NCBI GenBank assembly: GCA_019244295.1 | Contig: JAFASX010000009.1 | Coordinates: 31,810-95,809, forward strand | Direction: 5' to 3' | Length of the DNA stretch: 64,000 nt | From: Pseudonocardia sp. | GTDB taxonomy: Bacteria > Actinomycetota > Actinomycetes > Mycobacteriales > Pseudonocardiaceae | Shown: piece after piece, positions 1 to 7,799 of the stretch | Layout: each line of letters begins with the position of its first letter | Numbering within the stretch: the stretch's first letter is position 1 | The notes under the pieces: model-generated | What the model was told of the DNA's origin: nothing | Database searches by the model: none | The model's input: only the letters and a program-made list of their open reading frames with translations | Translations under genes and position numbers: made by a program

Positions 1-213
1 GAGTTAGCCAAGCCGGGAGGCCTGGTCCATGAGCTCGCCGCCGAACTGAGCATTACCCCGGCTCAGTTGGCGTTGGCCTGGCTACTGCAGCGCTCGTCGG
101 TGATGTTGCCGATCCCTGGTACCTCTTCTCTAGCGCACCTTCAGGAGAACTGCATGGCAGCCACGATTCGGCTGGATCTCGCGACGGTCAACGCCCTGGA
201 CGAGGCCGCCTAG
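1..213 (+). CDS. Aldo/keto reductase, C-terminal end (partial)
   Basis: An open frame enters from the left edge in frame 1 and stops at TAG 211-213, giving the last 70 residues of a protein. The segment reads like the C-terminal part of an NADPH-dependent aldo/keto reductase TIM barrel: a helix of the type ITPAQLALAWLLQRS, then VMLPIPGTSSLAHLQEN, which is the family's phosphate-binding (pyrophosphate of NADP) loop and following helix, then the usual short tail. The substrate cannot be told from this fragment. Its 3' end overlaps the convergent permease gene by 26 bases. Confidence 0.85.
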   Translation, partial: ELAKPGGLVHELAAELSITPAQLALAWLLQRSSVMLPIPGTSSLAHLQENCMAATIRLDLATVNALDEAA

Positions 214-1516
214 GTAGGCTGGCCCTGATCTTCTGGGTCACCCCGGCGATGATTACTTTTAGTCTTTTTAGTCGTCGCGGCGGCCGAGGCTCTGGTGGCT
301 CTGGTCTGGCGCTTTCGGCATCCTCGGGGTCGAGTGGATTAATTTTGTCTGGAGGTGGGACGGCGGTGGTGGCCAGTGAGCGCACCCCCGTCGCCAGGAC
401 CGCCACTAGCGGCACCGCAAGCATGGCCCCGGCAATGCCCGCCACCACAATGCCTCCGGCCACCGAGAGCACCACAGCCAGGGGGTGCAACGCCACAGCT
501 CGGCCGAGCAGAAGGGGCTGCAGTACGTGGCCGTCCAACTGAATCACCGCGATCACGACACCGAGCACGATCAGCGCTGATACGGGTCCCTTGGCCACTA
601 AAGTCACCAGCACGGTCACCGCGCCGGACAGTATAGCTCCGACCATGGGCACGAACGCGCCGAGAAATACGAGCGCGGCCAGCGGGATCACCAGCGGTGT
701 CCCAATAAACCACAAGCCCAACGCGATGGCGGACGCATCCGCTACCGCGACCGCGACGACGGCTCGGGTGTAACCCACCAGGGACGCGAATGCTTGCCGC
801 CCGGCCACGTCTGCTCGCGCGCGCGCTGCCATCGGTATAGCGCGCATCAGAAAACTCCAGATACGTTCCCCGTCGTAGAGGAAGAAGATCAATACGAACA
901 ACCCGAGGAGTAACCCAGCCAGTAGCCCGGTTACCGTTGCCGCGGTGCTGAGAGCGCCTGTAGTGATGGCCTCCGAGTTGGCCATGATCGAGCGCTGCAG
1001 CGCACCCGGTAGGTCGTTTAGCCGGCTAGGCTGAATGTGTAGCGGCGGCCCGGCAAGCAGGGGCTGGATGCTGACCTGATAGCTCTGGATCAGCTTAGCC
1101 TGCAGTTCCGGCAGCCCGTCAATGAACGCGTTGATCACTGCCGATAGCACGACGCTGAGCAGGGCGATACCTCCGACCAGCACCAGCACGGTGGCTAGAC
1201 CGCGAGGCAGCCCGACTCTGTGCACGGCGGTCTCGACCAGTGGCGCCAACAGCGCGGAGAGCAGCAGCGCGATAGCCACCGGAATGACCACCACCCACAA
1301 TTGAATGATCACAAACACCACGGCGGCGAGCGCGGCGGCGATCACCAGCAATCTTGCGGCAAGCTCCGAGGTGACGCGAAGCGGTGTGGGGATCAGCTGG
1401 CTGGATCCGGTACCGGCTAGCTGACGGTACGGCGGCGGAATCGGCGGTTGCGCGGGCTGGTTCAGCCTGGCCACCGAGTCGGATGAAGGAGGCGATTGGT
1501 CACCGTCAAGGCTCAC
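188..1516 (-). CDS. AI-2E family transporter (PerM/UPF0118-type membrane protein)
   Basis: A 442-residue polytopic membrane protein. A Pro-rich cytoplasmic N-terminus of about 50 residues leads into paired hydrophobic helices (about 55-90), a soluble middle region and a C-terminal bundle with the family-typical QLDGHVLQPLLLGRAVALHPLAVVLSV-like stretch (about 325-350). This is the signature region of the AI-2E/PerM permease family, whose members are proposed to export autoinducer or other small molecules or to act as ion antiporters; the substrate here is unknown. The C-terminal tail of about 60 residues is Pro/Arg-rich and cytoplasmic. It converges on the upstream aldo/keto reductase and overlaps its end. 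Confidence 0.85.
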   Translation of the reverse strand: MSLDGDQSPPSSDSVARLNQPAQPPIPPPYRQLAGTGSSQLIPTPLRVTSELAARLLVIAAALAAVVFVIIQLWVVVIPVAIALLLSALLAPLVETAVHRVGLPRGLATVLVLVGGIALLSVVLSAVINAFIDGLPELQAKLIQSYQVSIQPLLAGPPLHIQPSRLNDLPGALQRSIMANSEAITTGALSTAATVTGLLAGLLLGLFVLIFFLYDGERIWSFLMRAIPMAARARADVAGRQAFASLVGYTRAVVAVAVADASAIALGLWFIGTPLVIPLAALVFLGAFVPMVGAILSGAVTVLVTLVAKGPVSALIVLGVVIAVIQLDGHVLQPLLLGRAVALHPLAVVLSVAGGIVVAGIAGAMLAVPLVAVLATGVRSLATTAVPPPDKINPLDPEDAESARPEPPEPRPPRRLKRLKVIIAGVTQKIRASLPRRPRPGR

Positions 1517-2170
1517 TGGTCCGAGGGTAGCGATTCTTCACGCGCAGGTTAAACGCTAGGGCTCCACCCGATCGGGCGTCCGTGCGACACCGATGAGGAG
1601 TCATGTCATCGACGCCGCAACCTCGGTGTCGAGTGACCGTTGTGAGTACGGAATCCTGGGGTGCCTCATGGTGTGTGTCCCGCACCGTGAGGCACCAGTG
1701 CGTATCAGAACCCATGGCGGCGGAGGTACCTCGATCCGTGTTCGAAACGGCAACTGGCTCTCATCACCAACCCACCGATGAGGCCGAGCTGACTCCGATC
1801 TTCCACGCACTAGCCCAATGCTCGGGTGATCCCGAACACTTTCATCAAGATCCGCTCCACGCGCCGATGCCGCCTTCATCGACTGCTGCACAGGGGTTGC
1901 CTCGGACGTTGCTGCACGTGGTCCCGGCTCGGCATGCCCAGCCTCCGGCTCACCGTGCCTTCGAGCGTGAGCCGGAACAGACCGAAGATCTGACCGATCG
2001 TCAGCCCGGCTGTGTGGAGGCTCTGCGTGCTACACCGAGGAGTGGCCGTCACCGCATACTGCGAGTCGTATCACACTGACGTATCTGCATCAGCTCAGCA
2101 ATACCGCCGGTCAGCAAGCCCCTCACGCAACTGATGCCCGCGCGTTGAACAATCACGGGAAGGGGATTTG
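1517..2170. other. 650-base stretch without a convincing gene
   Basis: The longest plus-strand reading frame (1603-2079, 158 codons, ATG with GAGGAG two bases upstream) has no recognisable domain and is rich in Pro, His and Arg, as expected for a non-coding high-GC frame. An internal ATG at 1714 gives a more acidic start (MAAEVPRSVFETATG), so a decayed or small real gene cannot be excluded. The hairpin at 1660-1696 interrupts any such gene. I see no tRNA, IS or other known feature. Confidence 0.4.
1660..1696. terminator. Strong hairpin, probable terminator or regulatory stem-loop
   Basis: GGTGCCTCATGGTG (1660-1673) and CACCGTGAGGCACC (1683-1696) form a 14-base inverted repeat with one mismatch and a 9-base loop. 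There is no T-run, so a classical Rho-independent terminator is not shown. It lies in a stretch without a convincing gene. Confidence 0.45.
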
Positions 2171-2824
2171 ATGAACGCTTGGGCTAAGCGTGGATTCTCC
2201 GATGCGGGTGTAACCAGCGCGATGCTGGCGTTTGGCCTTAGTGCGAGGCCACACGCATCCGCTCGCGGTGAGCGATCAGCCACGCCAGCATCCATGCCGA
2301 TTGACGCCCCCCGTGTTCCCGAGGGCACAGCGGCGCCTGGGATGCCCGCCGTCAAGCCGCGTCAGCATGACGACAATTTCACTTTCACTGCGGCTGTGGC
2401 GCCCAGCGAGCCGGAGGAAGTCAGTGCGCGGGCGCCAGCGCCAGCGCGTGTGTCGGAAGCGGCGTCGGCGCACGTGCGCAGGCCGCCCGGAGCGCCTCTC
2501 ACGCCCTGGGACCAGGTCCGAGACCAAGCTCTCGCGCCGAGGGATCAGGTGATTGCGCCCCAGGGCCAGGCGAAGCCGGACGGGCCTCGACATCGACCTC
2601 GCCATGAGGCGGTGTCGAGCGGGCCTCGGCACGCCGCGGCGAGTGAACCTCGGCACGCAGCCCCGAGCGATGCCGACGAGCCCGACGGTATTGACGATTC
2701 GGCCCCTGGGGCTGAGCTGGGCGCCGAGCTGGACCGGCCTGTACCGGGTGGTGCCGCCCTGGGCAGCCTGGACAGCAGCGCATTGTTCGGCGCGTTGTCG
2801 ATCGGTGGTAAGGGCCCGTGGTGA
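2171..2824 (+). CDS. Hypothetical Pro/Ala-rich protein with a signal-peptide-like N-terminus
   Basis: The ATG at 2171 has a good ribosome binding site (GAAGGGG, about 7 bases upstream); the TTG just before it is less likely. The N-terminus, MNAWAKRGF followed by a short hydrophobic stretch (VTSAMLAFGLSA), resembles the N(K)xWAKRG signal peptides common on small secreted proteins of Pseudonocardiaceae, although the hydrophobic core is short and interrupted. The remaining ~180 residues are low-complexity (Ala, Pro, Arg, Asp, with repeated RHAA/PRH motifs) and probably disordered, ending in a Gly/Ala/Ser-rich tail. No enzymatic domain is visible. A cell-envelope or secreted structural role is only an inference. 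Confidence 0.55.
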   Translation: MNAWAKRGFSDAGVTSAMLAFGLSARPHASARGERSATPASMPIDAPRVPEGTAAPGMPAVKPRQHDDNFTFTAAVAPSEPEEVSARAPAPARVSEAASAHVRRPPGAPLTPWDQVRDQALAPRDQVIAPQGQAKPDGPRHRPRHEAVSSGPRHAAASEPRHAAPSDADEPDGIDDSAPGAELGAELDRPVPGGAALGSLDSSALFGALSIGGKGPW

Positions 2825-2825
2825 A

Positions 2826-3035
2826 TCAAGTTAGTGGGGTTCGGGCGTGTCGTGGGTGGGGTGCGGGGTGTGGTTCGCCGGCTGGGCGGTAGGTTTTGCC
2901 GGTGTTCTTGTACTGGCCGTTGAGTTTCTTTTTCGTGCGGTCCACACTGACCACCGGCGGCCAGGAACGCGGTCACGGTGTCGTGGATGTGCCGGAACTG
3001 GGCGTCCCGGTCGGGGTGGGAACTGTCCCGCACGG
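2826..3035 (-). pseudogene. Remnant of an ISAzo13-family (Rhodopirellula-type) transposase, frameshifted
   Basis: Reading the minus strand, SHPDRDAQFRHIHDTVTAFLA and then, after a one-base frame change near 2962, VSVDRTKKKLNGQYKNTGK followed by TYRPAGEPH match the conserved NPDRDAQF...PVISVDTKKKE...NFKNPGREW..GEPE block of the ISAzo13 DDE transposase. The second part ends in TGA at 2826-2828. Only about 60-70 codons of a roughly 400-codon gene remain, with no other conserved blocks on either side, so this is a relic and not a functional element. No terminal inverted repeats were found. Confidence 0.7.
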
Positions 3036-3101
3036 CCCAAAACTAGGTTATTTCACGACAAGCCCTAACCACCGGTAAGGAGGGATACGGCCGCCGTACG
3101 G

Positions 3102-4487
3102 CTAGGGAGAGTCGCTTTGTGGGTCCCCACGGCGCAAGCGGGCCGCGACCGCTCGTGCTGCCGACAGCGCCGCGGCCCGGTCTATCCGAATCGGCTCACC
3201 GTCGGCCAGCACCTGCTCCCCGGCCACCCATACATCCCGAACTAGTCGCCCGCTCGCCGCCCACACCAGGTTCGAGAGCAGCCCGGCATCGTCGTCCAGG
3301 TTTATGAAAGCCGGGTCATCGGTACCAATATGCACGAAGTCGGCCCATGCGCCGGGCTCCAGCGCACCGAGATCGTCCCGTCCGATCGCGGTCGCCCCGT
3401 GCCGGGTGACCAACAGCAGCAGGTCGGCCGCGGTGAGTGCGGCGGCGTCGAACGAGGCCAGCCGCGCCAGCTGCCCAGCCAGCCGAGCCTGGGCCCATAG
3501 ATCCAGGTCGTCGGTCGAGGCTGGCCCATCGGTCCCCAGCGCCAGCGTCACCTTGGCCGCCCGCAGCGCGATCAGCGGCGCGGTGCCGGCGGCAAGCTTG
3601 GCGTTCGATCCCGGGCAGTGCGCGACCGCGACCCCGCGCTTGGCCAATAGCGTGATGTCCTCGGCATCCAGATGCACTCCGTGCGCGGCGAGCACTCGGC
3701 TATGTGGACCGCCGCCGAGCACGCCCAATGTCTCCAGCATTCGGGGCACCGAACCGTACTTGGCCCGCAGGGCGACGTCCTCACCGAGCGTCTCAGCCAC
3801 GTGAATATGCAGCAGCGCACCACGCTCGCGAGCCGCCGTCGCGGTCACGGTCAACGCCTCGGCGGGCAGGGTGTACGCCGCGTGTGGACCGTAACCCAGC
3901 TCTACCCGTTCACCGGGACCGAATCGCAGTCCGTGGGTATCGATTCGCGCGGACACCGCGTCCAGCATCTGTCGCCAGGTGCCCAGTCGGCTCCAGCCGG
4001 GAGCGGAGATGATGCCAGGAGTGAGGATTACCCGAGAACCGGCGGTCAATACCGCATCGATCACCTCATCAGCGTAGAAATACATCTCGACGCTCGTGGT
4101 TACGCCGGCACGCAGCAGCTCGGCGCAGCCAAGCAGCATGCCGGCGCGCACATCCGCGCCGGTCAGCCGAGCCTCTGCCGGCCACATCACCTCGGTGAGC
4201 CAGCGCATCAAAGGCAGGTCACCGCCCAGCCCACGCAACACGATCATCGGGGTATGGCAGTGAGCGTTGATCAGCCCTGGTACCAGCAGACCAGGTAACC
4301 GGCGCACCTCCGCTGGCGCCGGTGGGGCTTGGGCTTCGGGGCCACACCAGGCGATTCGCCCCTCGACATCGACATCCAGAGCGCCGTCCCGAAGTACCGA
4401 GCAGGAGGGGTCACACGGCAGTACCACCGGCGCGGTGATCCGATGGGCGACTGGATTGGCTATTGCGCGGGCCGCGGCAACGGTCAT
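3102..4487 (-). CDS. Amidohydrolase, 5'-methylthioadenosine/S-adenosylhomocysteine deaminase-like
   Basis: A 461-residue metal-dependent hydrolase of the amidohydrolase superfamily, subgroup of MTA/SAH deaminase and related chlorohydrolases. Visible in order: the metal-binding HxH motif in INAHCHTP (about 75-80), GVTTSVEMYFYAD, the HIHVAET motif, AHGVHLD, the HCPGSNAKLA motif and the late metal Asp in ALGTDGPASTDDLD. These are the signatures of the cytosolic deaminase that salvages MTA or SAH by converting adenine to hypoxanthine moieties, but the exact substrate is inferred. The ATG overlaps the stop of the upstream NYN gene by four bases (ATGA), indicating translational coupling. Confidence 0.85.
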   Translation of the reverse strand: MTVAAARAIANPVAHRITAPVVLPCDPSCSVLRDGALDVDVEGRIAWCGPEAQAPPAPAEVRRLPGLLVPGLINAHCHTPMIVLRGLGGDLPLMRWLTEVMWPAEARLTGADVRAGMLLGCAELLRAGVTTSVEMYFYADEVIDAVLTAGSRVILTPGIISAPGWSRLGTWRQMLDAVSARIDTHGLRFGPGERVELGYGPHAAYTLPAEALTVTATAARERGALLHIHVAETLGEDVALRAKYGSVPRMLETLGVLGGGPHSRVLAAHGVHLDAEDITLLAKRGVAVAHCPGSNAKLAAGTAPLIALRAAKVTLALGTDGPASTDDLDLWAQARLAGQLARLASFDAAALTAADLLLLVTRHGATAIGRDDLGALEPGAWADFVHIGTDDPAFINLDDDAGLLSNLVWAASGRLVRDVWVAGEQVLADGEPIRIDRAAALSAARAVAARLRRGDPQSDSP

Positions 4488-5125
4488 CGGCGGCTATCCA
4501 GCAGCGAACGCAGCGAGCGGAACGGTGGCAGCCACGCGCCCTCGTCAGGCAGCGTGTCGAGGGTAATCCGGGGCAGCGGTTCGCGGAACACCCCTTCGAT
4601 GTCCTCCAAGTCCAGAAAGTCGATCAGATCCGAGTTCTGGGCGAACGAGGCGTACTCGCGGAAACCGATCACGGTGACATCAATGCCGGCGTCTACCAGC
4701 TTCTCCAGCGGCGTGCGGAAGGCTCGGCCGTCACCGGAGGCCACTATGACCTCGGACAGATCGCCTTCTGCGCGCCGCAGCTCGATGTGCTGGAGCATGT
4801 TGGTGTCGATGTCGCTGTCCTCGGTGATCTTTGGTTTGGCGAACACCGCGAAGCCGACGTTGCGAAGCGCTTCCACCCACGGTCGCACCACCTCGGTGCT
4901 GCCCGGCGTCACATTGGTGAACACACAGGCCTCGGCGAACCCATTGGTGCCCGCTCGGGCAAGCAACCATCGGCCTACCGCGTCGAAGCGCGGTCGGAAC
5001 GCCGAGGTCGGCCGGGCGCCGAGCAGCGAGCCAAGGCTCATGTCCATGTTTGGCGCGTCCCAGACCAACAGGACCCGGTTCAGTGACCGCTCCAGCGGAG
5101 GCTCCAGCAGCTCGGTGTCGCTCAT
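4484..5125 (-). CDS. NYN-domain protein (putative RNase/nucleotide-acting PIN-like domain)
   Basis: 213 residues. Conserved NYN/LabA features: VLLVWDAPNMDMSLG near the N-terminus (first acidic residue and Asn), KITEDSDIDTNMLQHIEL in the middle, and VIVASGDGRAFRTPLEKL, the SGDxDF-like motif with the late catalytic Asp, followed by the GIDVTVIGF strand. NYN domains share the PIN nuclease fold and probably cleave RNA. In mycobacteria a NYN protein gene likewise sits beside trmB and close to pckA, so this is a conserved neighbourhood. It is first in a two-gene operon with the deaminase downstream. Confidence 0.85.
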   Translation of the reverse strand: MSDTELLEPPLERSLNRVLLVWDAPNMDMSLGSLLGARPTSAFRPRFDAVGRWLLARAGTNGFAEACVFTNVTPGSTEVVRPWVEALRNVGFAVFAKPKITEDSDIDTNMLQHIELRRAEGDLSEVIVASGDGRAFRTPLEKLVDAGIDVTVIGFREYASFAQNSDLIDFLDLEDIEGVFREPLPRITLDTLPDEGAWLPPFRSLRSLLDSRR

Positions 5126-5239
5126 GCAGCGACCCTAACGCCTTGCTGTGACAGAAAAGCCGCCGCGCGGGGCTCGAAACCCAGCGCATCGGTGTGGCTT
5201 TGCCTCGGCTGGCGGCGGGAGAGCTTGTGGCGCCGAGTT

Positions 5240-5938
5240 TCACGTACGTCTGTAGATGAGGTCAAGGACAGTCCTACCCTCGGCGGTGGCTCGTTGCTCG
5301 AACTTGGTGAGTGGTCGCCAGCTCGGCCGGGGTGCCCAGCCGCCGTCGGCATCGGGATAGTGATTGCGCAGTCTCGGTTCGGCTTCACATACCCGGCGCA
5401 TCTGCTCGGCGTAATGCGCCCAGTCGGTGGCCAGATGCAGGGTGCCGCCCTTGCGCAGCCGGGAGGCCGCCAGCGCGACGAACGCCGGCTCGACCAGCCG
5501 CCGTTTGTGATGTTTGCGCTTGGGCCAGGGATCGGGGAAATACACGCGGATACCGGCGAGTGAATCCGGTTCGGTGTGCTCGTCGAGCAACACCATCGCG
5601 TCGCCCCTGACCAGCCGTAAGTTGGTCAGCTCGAGCGCGCGGATACGCATGAGTAGCTGGGCCAGCCCTGGCTGATACACCTCAACGGCGAGGTGATTGC
5701 GCTCGGGCGCGGCGGCAGCGAGTGCGGCGGTCGATTCGCCCATGCCTGAGCCGATTTCGAGCACTACCGGGGCATCCCGGCCAAACCAGCTAACCAGATC
5801 CAGCGGAGCGCTTAGGCCCGAGAGGTCGCGACCATACGTCGGCCACCAGGCTGCCCATGCATGCCGCTGGCCTTCGGTCATCCGGCCGCCACGGTGCACA
5901 AAGCTGACCACTCGCCGTTCGTGCACCACCTTGCTCAC
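5240..5938 (-). CDS. trmB: tRNA (guanine-N7-)-methyltransferase TrmB
   Basis: 232 residues. SAM-dependent class I methyltransferase that makes m7G46 in the variable loop of tRNA. Visible: the SAM-binding motif VLEIGSGMGESTAALA, LAVEVYQPGLAQLL, the VRGDAM segment, and the TrmB hallmark VYFPDPWPKRKHHKRRLV, then LHLATDWAHYAEQM. The length is normal. Neighbourhood (NYN gene, pckG) is conserved in actinobacteria. The 114 bases between this gene and the NYN gene hold nothing recognisable. Confidence 0.95.
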   Translation of the reverse strand: MSKVVHERRVVSFVHRGGRMTEGQRHAWAAWWPTYGRDLSGLSAPLDLVSWFGRDAPVVLEIGSGMGESTAALAAAAPERNHLAVEVYQPGLAQLLMRIRALELTNLRLVRGDAMVLLDEHTEPDSLAGIRVYFPDPWPKRKHHKRRLVEPAFVALAASRLRKGGTLHLATDWAHYAEQMRRVCEAEPRLRNHYPDADGGWAPRPSWRPLTKFEQRATAEGRTVLDLIYRRT

Positions 5939-5998
5939 CCCGGCACGATACGCCCTCGCGTACGGGCATCCGGGCCATCTGTCAGCGACGATGGTGGC

Positions 5999-6229
5999 GT
6001 GAGTCGATCTCCCCTACCGGCCCGGCGCGCGACCAGTTCGGCGCGCCCGAGCTCGCCGCAAGCCCGGGTGGTGGCCTTGCTCGATCGGTACTCCCCGAGC
6101 TGGACGGCCGAGCTGCCGGAGCTGGCTAGTGACCATTCGCCGGATTCAACGACGCTGTTGAAGCTCATGCGGGTCAGTATTGACGACGTCATGGCGCGGC
6201 AGTCGATCCGCCGTGAGTCGGCCTCGTGA
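5999..6229 (+). CDS. Small hypothetical protein (76 aa)
   Basis: A short frame from GTG 5999 to TGA 6229. The first 20 residues are basic and Ser/Pro-rich, and the rest is a plausible soluble helical domain (VVALLDRYSPSWTAELPELA, then TTLLKLMRVSIDDVMARQSI). It lies between the divergent trmB and tldD and could be translated with trmB's divergent promoter. No family recognised; the balanced composition of the C-terminal half is the main argument that it is real. Confidence 0.4.
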   Translation: MSRSPLPARRATSSARPSSPQARVVALLDRYSPSWTAELPELASDHSPDSTTLLKLMRVSIDDVMARQSIRRESAS

Positions 6230-6266
6230 CGGGTGGAGTTGGCCCGAGCCTCAGGCGCCACGGCGA

Positions 6267-6285
6267 GTAAGTTAGCCTAACGTGC
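6267..6285. promoter_or_regulatory. IdeR/DtxR-like iron box overlapping the tldD start
   Basis: The 19 bases match the DtxR/IdeR consensus TTAGGTTAGCCTAACCTAA at about 14 positions, including an unbroken palindromic core GTTAGCCTAAC (6271-6281). The box ends inside the GTG start codon at 6282. It would block transcription or initiation of a leaderless message from tldD. Assignment is by consensus match only. Confidence 0.45.
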
Positions 6286-7799
6286 GAATTGATGATCGGA
6301 TCGATGCCGAGTTTCGAGGGCTGCCGCTGGCCGGGCTCGCCGATGCCGCTCTGAGTACCGCCGCCGCGCTGGGCGCGGGTCATGCCGACGTGCGGGTCGA
6401 GCGGATCGCGCGGCAGGACCTTGTGCTGCGTGACGGGGCGGTAGCGGCCTGCGGTGATGAGCTCACCCTCGGCTTGGCCGTGCGTGTGATCGTGGACGGT
6501 ACCTGGGGATTTGCCTCGACCCCGGCGCTGACCACAGGTGCGGCGGCGGCCACCGCAACTCGTGCGGCCGAGGTGGCGCGCACGTTGCGTGCGGTGAACC
6601 GTGAGCCTGTGGTGCGTGCCGAGGAACCGGTGCACGCCGGAGTCAGTTGGGTCTCCGACTACGAGATCGACCCGTTCAACGTGCCTACCCAGGACAAGAT
6701 CGCGCTGCTGGCCGAATGGTCCGCCCGGCTGCTCGCGGCCGACGGTGTTGACCATGTGTGGGCGGCTTGCCCACAGGTCAAGGAGCAGAAGTTCTACGCT
6801 GACCTAGCGGGCACCTCAACCACGCAGCAACGGATTCGGCTGGAGCCACGCTTCGAGGCCACCGCGGTCGACCGGGCCGCCGGTCGCTTCGAGACCATGC
6901 GCACGCTGGCCCCGCCGGCTGGGCGGGGCTGGGAGTACGCCACCGGCACCGGGTGGGACTTCGACCGTGAGTTAGCCGAGGTGCCCGACCTGCTGGCGCA
7001 GCGGCTCAAAGCGCCGTCCGTTGAGCCCGGCCGCTACGACCTGGTGATCGATCCGACCAATCTGTGGTTGACCATCCATGAGTCGGTCGGGCATGCCACG
7101 GAGTATGACCGGGCGATCGGCTACGAGGCGGCCTACGCCGGTACCAGCTTTGCCACCCCTGATCAGCTCGGCACGCTGCGCTACGGCTCTGAACACATGC
7201 ATGTCACCGGCGACCGCACCGTCAAGCACGGCTTGGCCACTATCGGCTACGACGACGACGGAGTGGCCACCACGCAGTGGGATCTGGTACGCGACGGCCT
7301 GCTGGTCGGCTACCAGCTCGACCGCACGTTCGCTCTCCGGCTCGGCCTGGCTCGCTCGAACGGCTGCGCGTTCGCCGACTCACCGCACCACGTGCCCATC
7401 CAACGGATGGCCAACGTGTCGTTACAGCCAGATCCGCATCGGGATACCACCACCGAGGAACTCATCAGCGGGGTGGACCGGGGGATCTATGTGGTGGGCG
7501 ACAAGTCCTGGTCGATCGACATGCAGCGGTACAACTTCCAGTTCACCGGCCAGCGGTTCTACCGTATCGAGCACGGTCGACTGGCCGGCCAGCTGCGCGA
7601 CGTGGCATATCAGGCGACCACTACCGACTTTTGGGGTTCGCTGCGGGCGGTCGGCGGCCCGTCCAGCTGGCGGCTGTGCGGCGCGCTGAACTGTGGCAAA
7701 GCCCAGCCCGGCCAGATCGCGGCGGTCAGCCACGGTTGCCCACCTGGGCTGTTCGAGCAGGTCAATGTCCTGAACGCGGTACGAGAAGCGGGCAAGTAG
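6282..7799 (+). CDS. tldD: TldD/PmbA family metalloprotease, TldD-type subunit
   Basis: 505 residues. TldD and TldE/PmbA form a heterodimeric zinc protease that trims unfolded or ribosomally made peptides. The HExxxH zinc motif is present as HESVGHATE near residue 266, preceded by LVIDPTNLWLT, and the C-terminal region keeps SWSIDMQRYNFQFTGQRFY, typical of the family. Full length compared with E. coli TldD (about 480). It abuts the PmbA-like gene with no gap (TAG then ATG). The upstream spacer carries no clear Shine-Dalgarno, so translation may be leaderless; a DtxR-like box overlaps the start. Confidence 0.9.
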   Translation: MRIDDRIDAEFRGLPLAGLADAALSTAAALGAGHADVRVERIARQDLVLRDGAVAACGDELTLGLAVRVIVDGTWGFASTPALTTGAAAATATRAAEVARTLRAVNREPVVRAEEPVHAGVSWVSDYEIDPFNVPTQDKIALLAEWSARLLAADGVDHVWAACPQVKEQKFYADLAGTSTTQQRIRLEPRFEATAVDRAAGRFETMRTLAPPAGRGWEYATGTGWDFDRELAEVPDLLAQRLKAPSVEPGRYDLVIDPTNLWLTIHESVGHATEYDRAIGYEAAYAGTSFATPDQLGTLRYGSEHMHVTGDRTVKHGLATIGYDDDGVATTQWDLVRDGLLVGYQLDRTFALRLGLARSNGCAFADSPHHVPIQRMANVSLQPDPHRDTTTEELISGVDRGIYVVGDKSWSIDMQRYNFQFTGQRFYRIEHGRLAGQLRDVAYQATTTDFWGSLRAVGGPSSWRLCGALNCGKAQPGQIAAVSHGCPPGLFEQVNVLNAVREAGK

